This document shows positions 49,690-61,440 of a DNA stretch of 64,000 nt, piece after piece; the stretch's first letter is position 1; the number at the start of each line of letters is the position of its first letter. The stretch comes from Trichoplax adhaerens (Eukaryota > Placozoa > Uniplacotomia > Trichoplacea > Trichoplacidae): assembly GCF_000150275.1 (NCBI RefSeq), contig NW_002060949.1:4176499-4240498 (forward strand), given 5' to 3'. Under the pieces are notes generated by a model. That model had not been told where the DNA came from. It searched no databases and saw nothing but the letters and a program-made list of their open reading frames with translations. The position numbers and the translations under genes were made by a program.

Positions 49690-52600
49690 TTGCAATCAAT
49701 TAGATAGTTGATTAATCCTTATTAGATACTGTTCTAGTTTTATTTCCTTTATTGTTTACGTTTTGTTAAATTATCCATCAATCACCAGTTCTATAGCATC
49801 ATTGTCATATCTGAGACTATCATTTTTATTGCGCGAAAATCTAAATTAGTTATGCAAATTTTGCGTGTTATGTACAAAATCTAATCTTGTCGGCTTTTTT
49901 ATTCTTTCGACATTTATGTGAACTAGACTGCACAACTACTAACACGTAGTATTGCGGTAATTTCTGTACGCGTATATCGTAGATTGACGCTCAAAGTTTG
50001 TTGCTTGCTACTTTAAGTCTTTTTGGATGTAATGTAATTGGCTTAACCGCACTGTAAATCTTTTTACGTCAAGGTAATGCTGTTCTTATCAAAAACCTAT
50101 TCTTGTATAACAATCTATGCATGATGTACTGTACATTCCTTAACTTAATTTCCATCCTCTTGAATTACGATCTTATTTGCGCTATAAATAAAGTCATTCT
50201 AGTGAATAAATTTTATTTCCGATATCGTTCGCTGTGATGAGTAATTTGACATATACGAGTAAGTAATGTCCTACTCATTCTATTGACTTGGAGAATCTCT
50301 GAAATATGGAGATCCACGCATTTGACTACTTGCTATAATTGTAATAGTAGTGTCATAGTAAAAACTACAACCACGTACAGAATATACAGTATATATTATA
50401 TATTTATAATCTTAAATTCCGGGAGTCTGATATCGTGTCAATATAGTATGCGGATATGCACTTAACTGCGCAGTACAAATAGTACTGTATGGTTCTATAC
50501 ACTTAATGTCAATAGTACAAAACAGCATCCGGTGTTTTTTTAAGGGGCTGTCAATGGCTTTATGTGTACCATAATTAGAATTGAACATAACGATCTTTAT
50601 GATGGGTCGCGTGTTATTATGTGGACAGTACTGTACATTAGTCGAGACTACAGTAGACAGAAGACACCCTATTTAACTGTTATTAACCGGAGTTTTCACT
50701 TCTATCTGATACCCGGATACTGCACGATAGAGGCCCTTAAGAGGCTTTCTACTGTACTGTACGACAGGCTTCTGCTGCTACGCGACGTCATGTCAAGATA
50801 TTTACCACTGAGTTACGGTGAAGGATAAAAAAGTTAAAAGTCTGCAGGATCTTTTTTGTGTACAGTCTACAGTAGCTGGCACGATTACGACTAGTTATGA
50901 CTATAAAACAAGCTATGCAGAGTGAGTGCAGGCCAAGATCTCCAGTACAGTCCTCATTACTGTATGAGTGTATGGTCAGTTAAAATAGTTCATTAATTTC
51001 AAATAGTGAAAATCGAACGTTCAGTGCAGTACTGTACCGTGTACAGTACAGTACATGTACATTTAGTTTGCTACGAACTATACATTACAATACAATGTAT
51101 TGTGCTATACTGCATGGTTTGTACTGTATTGTACAGTACAGTGACTGTACAGAAGCGCAGTTACGGTAAAAAGCGTTAACTCGAAAATCGTATCCTGCTT
51201 CCATGCAGTGCTCGCGTGCATCTGCTATCACTCCCTACGGTCTCTACTGTACAGTATAAAGAACATTTTTAAACAAGAAAACATTTCAACAGCGAAGAAC
51301 CTACTGGATTCGCTCGCAGTTGGACGTGTATTGTTGACGTGACACTCATACACGATCGTTCACCATTTCAATTTCAATTTCTTTGCCTATATATTCCTAT
51401 AGTCGTGCTCACCGAGTTGACATTTTGGTATACATATTATAAAGGTATGTAAAGTTATTTGTTGTGCAATGATAGCATCACTCGCAAATGGAAATGTATC
51501 AATTTAAAAGTTTTCTTTGTCTAACCCCAAAATATTCACGAAAGGCGGGCTCGTAATATAAGAAGAGACATACGACTACACATCATTGTACAGTGTACAC
51601 TAGAGGTTATATCTGCGCTGATAATTACTGTGATATCGAAGCACGTATTTTACAGTTTAAATGCATTATCTGTTTGTTACTGTATCTTAAGCCAAGAATC
51701 CATTTTGAAGATTCTGTCGATTAATTTAATCAATTCGTTCTTATTATACATTGAATGCCTAATTTAATCATACCGTAAAATAGATAGAATACATTCTATG
51801 AAATTTCGCACTTATTTCTCGGACTCATCCCTTCCTTCCGCTATGAGTATCTTTTACTATACTGTACTGTACAGTGTACAATATACAGTACCTAGGCTGA
51901 GCATTAGTACAGTACACTACTATTCTATTTACTTACATCAAATGTAAATCGATCTATAAGACTTTTAGTGAACGACTAAAATACTCTGATATGTAATAAT
52001 ATTGTGAGTAATTTCCCGTTATAATGACTAATAATACTAAACACGTTACCAGCAAAATCGATTAAAATAGGGATAAGGAAAGCGGGCTGAGTAAAAGTCT
52101 TCAAAAAATAATATAAAAACGAATACTTTTAATTTCTAGATATACAATATTATGTTCGTATCTAGCACAGCATAATGAGCTGTAACAGTGAAAGTCTTTT
52201 GAAGATGTGAAATGAAAACGTAAAAAGTATACGAAAAAACTCTCTTACTGTACGTGCAGAGAAATACAGTATTTTACCGCGGACTTCTACTTTGTGCTAT
52301 ATCATTAAGTAATCTTTTAATAGACATTCAAAAGCCACTGCAATGACGATCAAGGTATTATCGGCACTCTAGAAATTTCTACTAAAAGAGTATACGATGT
52401 TTGGTCTACATAGATGCTGATTTTTAACAATCGCCCTAGCCTTAAAGAGTTTGAATTATTTCAGTGTGCAAAGTTTATTAGTACATTTCATTATACTTAT
52501 AGGAATACAGCGGCAGTGTATGTGTGGCGTAATCATCAAATATTGCTCGTAAATATTAATCGTTGTAGCATCAGCACATTTGAAAAATCTCTCGTGCTGT

Positions 52601-54278
52601 AGGAAGGGTTATGATAATTACTAATTACAGTATTATAAAATTATACTATAAAATAAAGTATCCCTCTAGTGATATTTTGGGTAAATGTACTATTACTGTA
52701 GTACCGTATTGTGTAAGCAAAGAAGTGTCATGAGCGAAAATTAGAGTTTGTATAAACATCAATCTCTACAAGTTCTAATTATTGTAAATCTAGATTCTAA
52801 TCTACCTCTATAAACGTATCAGCGTGGGACCGTTATATAAATTTATTGTACTGTACACTGAGTGTACAGTACAGTGCAGTACAATATAGTATGGTCTGGT
52901 ATGACTTTTGGTACAGTACTGTACTGTACTGTACATTGTGTTTATGGCACAGACTACAGACATTAACGCAGTGCTGTGTGGCACGGTACCGACTGACGGA
53001 CCCGCCTTTACCTTCACCATGACACTGCTAATAGACATACATGTACAGTATACAGTATATGCTATATACTGTACTATACAGTCTACAGTTTATTAAGAAT
53101 ATTAAGAATAATGGCTAGCGTCAGTAGCGTGCGAACTAGGAACACGAGTGCTAACACTCATCCTTTCTCTACAGTACTGTATTTTGCCATACCGTACAGT
53201 ACGGTACTGTACTGTACTGTACGCCCGAGTCCTCTGACCATGACATTACTGTGTACTGTAGTGCACTGTACAGTGTATAGTGTACAGTTACAGAGTTGAA
53301 AAAGACTTTTCATTACAGTACACTGTACTGTATGCAGTAAGCGCCAAGATTCACGTCGACAGACGACAGTACTGTACTGTAGTTCAATGAAGATCTTGAA
53401 CGATTGGATAGAAATTAGAAATTAGTTCAGTAAACAGCGGTCTTCATGGCTAATTAATCTCTACAACTCTACAGGTTCTACAGTACACAATTTACACGTT
53501 CATGCACTACGTACTAGATAGTGTTATAAGTGCAGTATAACTTTAAAATTGCCTTAGCTAACCCAATAACATCACTTTATTCCATTTCCAATCTACCCTT
53601 TTGATCACAATCTTAAATACAGTGCTGCACATTAATAATTAATTAATTAATTAATAAGAGTCGATGAAATCAGTTTCTAGAAACTAATCCACCTTTTTTA
53701 GGGGCTATGTTGCTGATATTCCCAACAGAGATATCTCAAAATAGTTAGCATCGGCTCTTGAATTTTTATAACACCTTATCAGAAAATAAACGACGCTTGC
53801 TCAAACTGGCACTTACTAAAATAACATACAGTACAGAGTGTAATCTTCACACTCTGCGATGTACTGTACTGTACTGTACTGTACGTGTACAGTATAGCCT
53901 CATTTGCCTCTATCGGCTGTAGAGTACAGTATGTACACATGGTACAGTTAGTGGTTCCGACTTAAACTGTGTCAAGCTTTTCGATAACTAGTGTGACTCA
54001 CTATTCGTCATAAAGCTACAGTATAATTGTATAGGACCAGCCTGGAACAATAACATTGTTATTACTAGTTTGCCACTGAAGTACAATACAAATTATACTT
54101 GGTGCATCGTCTTCCAGTCTAAACTCAACTTTAGGGCAGTCTTAGATACCATTAAATCCGATTGCAAGCATACACTAATTCTTCTGCTAATAATAAATAA
54201 TCTATTATATTCATTGATTGGATATAGATAAAGGCTTCCTTATCGCGTGCTTAAAGGAATAAATTAGTGTAATCGGAC
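49690..54278. other. Gene-free stretch with several GTACTGTAC arrays
   Basis: About 4.6 kb between PPM1G and the calcium-sensor gene. Arrays of TACTG/TACAG pentamers at about 51030-51150, 51860-51910, 52850-53390 (the longest, broken into blocks) and 53830-53955. A TTAA run is at about 53633-53657. The many short open frames here are created by the arrays. No exon with family similarity seen; non-coding exons of the downstream gene could lie here. Confidence 0.5.
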
Positions 54279-54863
54279 ATGGGAAAGCAAAATAGTAAAT
54301 TGAAGCCGGAAATTTTGGAAGATTTACGTCAACATACTGAATTTACCGAACATGAACTACAAGAATGGTATAAAGGATTTCTAAAGGACTGTCCAAGTGG
54401 CACTTTGACAGTAGAAGAATTTAAAAAGATCTATGGCAACTTTTTCCCATATGGTGATGCATCCAAGTTTGCCGAACACGTCTTCCGTACTTTCGATACT
54501 AATAGTGATAATAGTATAGACTTTCGCGAATTTATCATCGCTCTGTCGGTGACTTCGCGTGGTAAATTAGAAGAGAAATTAAAATGGGCGTTTAGCATGT
54601 ATGACCTAGATGGCAATGGCTACATCTCTCGACAAGAGATGTTGGAAATTGTCCGAGCAATTTATAAAATGGTTGGTAACGTTATGAAAATGCCTGAGGA
54701 CGAGAGTACACCAGAAAAACGTACAGATAAAATTTTTAGGCAAATGGATAAAAATTCTGATGGTAAGCTATCTCTTGCTGAATTTATAGAGGGCGCCAAA
54801 AGCGATCCGTCTATCGTTCGATTATTACAATGCGACCCTAGTGGCGTCGGACAAGTTATGTAA
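54279..54863 (+). CDS. Hippocalcin-like neuronal calcium sensor
   Basis: Calcium-myristoyl switch protein of the NCS family (hippocalcin/VILIP/neurocalcin group). One uninterrupted coding exon of 194 residues. [11 protein letters not shown] gives the Gly2 and Ser/Lys context for N-myristoylation. EF1 is degenerate ([14 protein letters not shown], with the family's Cys-Pro), while EF2 ([12 protein letters not shown]), EF3 ([12 protein letters not shown]) and EF4 ([12 protein letters not shown]) keep the loop ligands. Blocks such as [36 protein letters not shown] and [15 protein letters not shown] are almost the same as in vertebrate hippocalcin. Recoverin and NCS-1 fit less well. The lack of coding introns is odd among these intron-rich neighbours. 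Poly(A) signal at 54969-54974. Exact subfamily unsettled, so no symbol is given. Confidence 0.95.
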   Translation: MGKQNSKLKPEILEDLRQHTEFTEHELQEWYKGFLKDCPSGTLTVEEFKKIYGNFFPYGDASKFAEHVFRTFDTNSDNSIDFREFIIALSVTSRGKLEEKLKWAFSMYDLDGNGYISRQEMLEIVRAIYKMVGNVMKMPEDESTPEKRTDKIFRQMDKNSDGKLSLAEFIEGAKSDPSIVRLLQCDPSGVGQVM

Positions 54864-57757
54864 TTGGCTAGCCCCTATGTCAACTACGGTATACGTGTAT
54901 AATTTTATTCACTGTAGTATTCGCTGTAGATTTACGTAAAAAAACAATGAGCCATGCACTTGCGATAAAATAAAGTCATTTTTTTAAACAGTTTATCCGA
55001 GATCCTCGTAGTTACGAATTATAGCTAGTAGATAAGTAAGGTTATTGCCTCGAGCAACTTCAAATCCTGTGTTAAAAGAGTACATTGTAATATGGTGTTA
55101 CTATACGTAATGTTGCTTTGTAAAGCTCATTTTAAAATGATAAAAAAATCACAGATAAATTTAGATAACTTTCACTGCCAATATAAAGTACATTATAGTA
55201 CCGACAAACTAAATAATGATAACTACAGTATAATTAAAGAGTTGCAATATTTTACGATCATTTTCTGACCTTTCATTAATAAATTCTTGTTATATTCGCA
55301 TTACTTATTACGTAAACCATTAAAGTATTTTGAAGTCATCAATCTAATTCTATAGTTAGCGCTGTACTACTAGTCAATTCGAAACAAGTAATCTTTTTAG
55401 CTTCACATAATGTCTTTTGCTATTGCGAATGTAACCGATAATCATATTAATATTCTTAAATTACACTATTAATTTCATATACGAATTGATCAAGATACGC
55501 GTGATAATTGTTAGTGCTAAAAAAATTTTTAATTTGATCACTTTTTAGCCTGTAATTAATTAGAAAGCATTATATAACTTGGTGCGATCCATGTCGATAA
55601 AAACGATTGGAATGTAATCTGTCCGAATTTAACTCTCATATTACAGTAGAATCTGCAGGAATAGTTTTGATAGCACTTCGGCGTTTTGGCTGATTTAGTT
55701 GAAATTAAGCTTAATGTAAATGCATCCTAAAGTTGCTACTAAATTAATTATTATATTCTGTAATTTGTATAAGGCATATTTAGGTCGTATGCATTTGTAT
55801 GAGAAACAATACAGTAGGTAACGTTTTATACCATTACGTCAATATATCAAGTACGGTGCAAAATTTTGTCGTAAATGCCTAAAACAATATGATCGTTGGA
55901 ATGAAAATTTAATACTACAGGTGGTGATGCTTGTTTTTTGCTTTTACTAGGCGAATTATATTGTTAGGTATAGCGGATAATTGTTTATGTTCTTGAAAAA
56001 TGATTATAGAAAAAACATAACTCATGTCCTCGTAATACAGTATAGCAAACCAAACTCTCTTTATGCATGGTATGTCTACCGTAAGCACCAACATAATTTC
56101 CGCTCAGCTTTGCATGTAGTTACTTTTAGAAAAGTAAGTTCCTTCTACATCGATTGATATAAAAGTTCTATGTTTTATTAACAGAAAGTATCCTTTATCT
56201 TTATTTTGTTGTTCTACATAAATTGTATCCTGATATGCACACTTACGCAGACTTAGAATTTTCAGATCATATTCTCTCACTTTGTAGTATCGTAGTCTAT
56301 AATAAATGTGGCCACTATATTTGCCGTTAGTTTAGCACCTAAATTATTAGGTCTTGCCGCACGGATCCAACGCAATTGTATCGTCAGGAGCTATGTCTGG
56401 GTAATATATATATACTCTTACTTGAGATAGAATTATCCATATCGAATAAAGTTTTTTGATGCCTTACATCGTAAAACAGGATCCATTTATATTTGATACG
56501 CAATGTTAAAACAAAAATATTCCCCAGTGATGTGTTACTATAGATTACATAGTATACTTGTACAATGTAAATGTAGTCTTTCGAAAAAGAATAGTTGCAT
56601 GTACAACTAATTGGTTCAGTTTCATATCTATTACTATATTGTGTATCAAGAATATTCTAAAATTGATACAGCACCTCCGCCGATAGTGTAGTTCCAACAA
56701 ATCGAGAAGGATCGCTCCTCTAATCAGTAAAAGGAGGATTACGTTCAACTGATAAAATAACTTGATCCATAATTACTTTAGAGGTCATAACATAAGTAAA
56801 AGCTTGCGCTATGTTTTAATCATAACTGAATCGAAGGTTAAATGAGATAGCAATATTGATTAAAGTAACTCTGATGTTAATTACTATAATGAAGGTGTAC
56901 CAACTCCATGATTAAGCTACTGCAGATTCGTATTCAAAATGTATACGTACGAGTAATTCTCAGTAAATAGAAATAAAAATCACTTATCCACTTTCATATA
57001 CAGGATTTACTTAATACAGTTGCAAAGACAATAGCAAAGTCGTAGAGCTTCTTGATTTGTACATATGAACTATCCAATTCAATGCGATAAATTAATGCAA
57101 ATGTATGTCTGCTAAGTATTCTATTAACAAAGGTGGGCAAATAATGCGTTTACACATAGAGCGAAAGCTGCATAATCACAAATGCATTAATGCTATCTGA
57201 ATCAGCTATTTTCTCTTACTATAGAACTGCAGATAGCATTGTTTATAGCGTTATTAAATTTAGCATATTGAAGACACTCCTACGCCTACTGTACGAGGAA
57301 GCAATGCAACATTCATTTATCAATAGAAGTTCGTGTTTAATTATAATATAGCTCATTATAATGACATTTCATAACACATTACTATGTAATTTTATATCAT
57401 TCAATCATGAATTACATTGCTGCTTTCTAATCATTAACAGTATCATCCAAAAATTAGGCTACCATCACCAATACATTACACTGATCTTTTCAAAATATAC
57501 ATTTTAATAATTGAAATACAATTGTCTATCGATCCAATGCTGATTATGATCATGTTACATAACTATCATAAATAAGCGAATATAATACAATTGTTGTCAT
57601 CGACATCCAGTATTATGACTGCCACTTGTTATTCTAACCGCTAGTATAAACAGTACTTAATATTAACAATTACCGTGTTGCTAAAGGAACTGTATATAAG
57701 ATAGTAATATGAAAATTCGAAAGAAATTTACATAATACTGTAATTAAAAAGCAATGA
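54864..57757. other. Gene-free stretch between calcium sensor and RAE1
   Basis: 2.9 kb of AT-rich DNA without a coding block, RNA gene or repeat array that I can support. It holds the 3' ends of both flanking genes, which converge. Confidence 0.5.
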
Positions 57758-60700
57758 TTACCGCTTCTTGCGAGGTTTTGCTTCTTCTGCAACATAACGC
57801 AGGTATATTTTCGAGCCTTTTTGAGAATTAGCAAACTCATGACCCTATAAGTAGTTATACAATCGTTAAAAAATGAATTTTAAAGCTACTATGTAATAAC
57901 GTAAAGTACGAATCACTCTATGAAATGTAGAATAATTAAATCGTGTAATCATTTAAATCATTTTCACATAAAAGTTATTTATATCACTAGCACGTTACTC
58001 ATTGTCATTGACTACCTATATATAAGTAAGGTCTAAATTACAGCTAAACACTCTAGCAGTACTGAAACTGTAGAAACGTTTGCAATATATTACCCGGGAC
58101 CAGTCGTAACCAGTAGCGTATGCAAATAAATTTCCTTGCGGATCAAAAGTACAAGTCGTTACAGGTTGATCCATCTGCTCAGAACCCTAATACGGTATTC
58201 AGCATGACTGATTAAGTTTGGTTAAAATATCATACAGTATACCCAAAATACAACGAAATAATGGCTTTGAGTATTTGCAAAATACCTTAAGTTTCGTTCT
58301 AGATAAAGTATCCCATAAACTGAATCTACCATCAGAACCACACGTAGCAATTGTGCCGTGAATCGGATGCCGTGCAATAGCGTTAACCTAGTTGATTGAA
58401 AATGTTACTGCCATTGTATCTTTGTAATAATGAAACAAATTTTGATACATCTAAATCGGATTATACCAGTTAAAACTGATCTAGTAACAAGTGTGAATAA
58501 ATTGAGAATACACATAATGTACAAATAATAGTGTTATAGATGTTTTTTACAACACACATTAGTTTAAGTAACCAACTATGACAAATTACCGGATATATAT
58601 CAAGACCTCCACTAGCTTTATTATCCCGATGGCATTTAAACGTGAAGTTGTCTTTCCTAAATTAAAAAAATTATCAATATTTATAAATCACCAAAATTAA
58701 TACATTACAGAATGTTACATTGACTTTATAGTAATACTGACGAATCCTTTTCATACAAAAATTAGAAAAATATGATTATACTCTGCGGCTTAAATAAGTA
58801 CTTACGAATTACTAGCTTGAATATACTGTACTGCCACACGACCTTCTATCGAACCCACACAGAACCCAGTCGGAGCTTCCTTTTTATCCTTAAATATACT
58901 GATACATCGACTCTATTATCAAATAGAATAAAGCGATCATCTTTACCGACTACAATATATGTAAGTACACTGTAGATATCGTTTAGCGAGTAAGTAATTA
59001 AAACTTATGTTAGACGTGAAAGCCTGATACTTATTTGTATCAGAGTATCAATTACTTGCCTGATATTTCAAAGGCGATTCCATTTTCTATGGATACAAGA
59101 ATGAATAAAACTCAAGTTGCTATCAATATTATTGCAATGCATAAGACATAATCCAGATATTTTGTGAGAATGCTAACTATCTCGTTATTACTATGCCCTT
59201 CTTTAACTTTTGAGAAAATTTGATCAATAATGATCATCATTTGTATACCTTATATTCCGTTGGCGTTCCTTCGAGATTGTAGCAGATGAGAGTCCTCTCA
59301 GCAGTTCCAACCATTGCCATCGGGTACAGCTAGGAAAAATAAAGAATAGCATTACTGTAAGAGATTTCTAATTTCAATATTGACGTACTGCTACTGCAAC
59401 AGATCCAGTTATAATTAATACAGCAACGCCATACACTTGTATTAGCAAAATTACTTTATTATGTTTGCTTACCACGTCGGCACAGTAGCAACGTTCCGAC
59501 AATTGTATAACCAACATGGGTTGAGGACTTCGTGTATCCCAAAACTAGAACAAAACGTAATACAATCATGGATACAAAATCCTACAAATCAAAGCGATAC
59601 GAATCGTCTGCAGTGTATTAGAATTTTAACATCATTATGAGAAACCATTACTAATATTGTCCTGTAGGACTAGTCATTTTAGGCAAAGTAAATTTTAAAA
59701 AGTATCCCTAGTATACAAGTAGAGTTCGCACAACTAAAATTCGTACCTTTAATGTTTTATCCCAGCTACCAGTTAGAACACAAGAATACTTGGGAGTATT
59801 GATCCAGTTAACGGTCTTAATAGGAGCATCATGCTTATTATAATCAGACAGATTACTAATTAATTGCTGGATACAAATTATTTTTTAAGATCAACAAATA
59901 GAATTGACTCATCCTATATATACATATTTTAAATAGTAGTTGTGCAGCATTGGGAGATATTTCTTAAGGAACAATTGTTGTCAAAATCGTAAGGATTACA
60001 ATCAATAAATTTTACAAATTATTGGATAGTGTAGAGAATTCCTAGATTTATACCTGGCCTACAGTGACAAATTGATTACTTTGCAGGTCCCACATCTTGC
60101 AAGTTTTATCACAAGAGCCGGTATAGATTTTTGTGCCATCCTATCATAGAAGAGTTGTCATTTCAGTAAGGGACATTGAATAAGGATCCATCCTACATAG
60201 TAAGATCCTATGTCGTGTGCAATTTAGTGTCCAATTTCAACTTTGATCGACTACGGTCATCTTTGACAAATGCATTGTCAAGCAGTACTGGATACCATTG
60301 ATCAATTCACTGCCATTAATATTGTTTCTACTGAAACACTATGACGATCAATATTGTCTGCAACAATTACAAACCAATTCAAGTTAATGACTATCACCAT
60401 CCTTACATGCTGCCAACTTGAATCCAAGACAGGGCCAGAATGAGACTGTTGAGCTTTTGGTTGTGAGGTGCCATCACCATTAATTTGCCAACAACTAACC
60501 TAAAAGATGGAAACCCATCGTTGTCATCTTATTCAACTTATGTCATAAAATATGGCTGAGATAGTGTCATTATTAAGCTAGTAGACAGTAATAAATCAGA
60601 TGATCATTCATCAGATATTCTACTAACATTATTATCCCACGAGGTTGCAACTAAAAAGATGGCATTGTTGGATGGTGGGCTGAAAGCTAGCGAACTGACA

Positions 60701-60804
60701 GAATCACTTGGTGGTGAAACCACTTCAACGTCCTTATTTGGATTATTGGAAGTCTGGTTTTGATTCTTTGGCCAAAAGTTATTAGTAGAGGTTTGAGAGA
60801 ACAT
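57758..60804 (-). CDS. RAE1: mRNA export factor RAE1 (Gle2), WD40 protein
   Basis: Seven-bladed propeller that binds NUP98 at the nuclear pore and acts in mRNA export and the spindle checkpoint. Twelve exons on the minus strand: 60804-60628, 60499-60407, 60140-60054, 59833-59747, 59544-59473, 59329-59249, 59086-59060, 58912-58806, 58656-58590, 58387-58286, 58186-58094, 57844-57758; 359 residues. Blocks: [147 protein letters not shown], with a basic tail KPRKKR. Nearly every WD blade is its own exon. Intron 7 starts with GC instead of GT (CAG then GCAAGT). Confidence 0.95.
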
Positions 60805-61440
60805 GTTGAATTTGATATTAAGAATACTTGATGGACGCCTGTTCAGTTGATCTTTCAGTAAAATGAAAGAATGGAAGATTTGGAAATCAACTCGAGCTGC
60901 CTGCTGGTGCTGTACTCTACATCCAGAGTCTAGTACGTTGTTCCTCGGTACTGTACAGTATATCCGCGCCTTTCAGCCACCGATCTTTCGCACATTTGTC
61001 TGTCAGATGTCTTTCTGTGCTCATCTACGGACGGACCGTCCGTATGGCAGTGAGGGACTATGCAGTGATTAACTTGATTGATATCATGTTGCTCACAATA
61101 CTGCACACTGATACATACAGTATGGCAGTCTAAACTATTCACTGGTGCATTAGACTCATCTACTGTACAAAGTACTTTACAGTGTACAGTACTGTATAGT
61201 ACGGTACACTGTGCACTGTACTCAGTGTACTGTAGCAAGGTACAGAAGTCCCGGACACAGTCGACTGAGGCATTGCTGATCATCGAGTGTGCAAGAAGGA
61301 TTCCATAAAATAAAAAATGAAGCCCCTAGACGACTCTTCAGCTGTTTGAACACTGTAGTTCCAGTGCATGAGTGTACAGTACTATCATATATCTCATATA
61401 TCATATATGATATATCATTCATCCATTGAGTAGTCTTAAT
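60805..61440. promoter_or_regulatory. RAE1 upstream region with GTACTGTAC array
   Basis: TACTG/TACAG arrays at about 60948-60962 and 61160-61238, within 450 bp of the RAE1 start codon on the minus strand. The open frames on both strands here are array by-products. Confidence 0.55.
61396..61415. repeat. Perfect 20-bp AT palindrome
   Basis: ATATATCATATATGATATAT reads the same on both strands. It could extrude a hairpin or be a simple-sequence accident. Confidence 0.8.
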
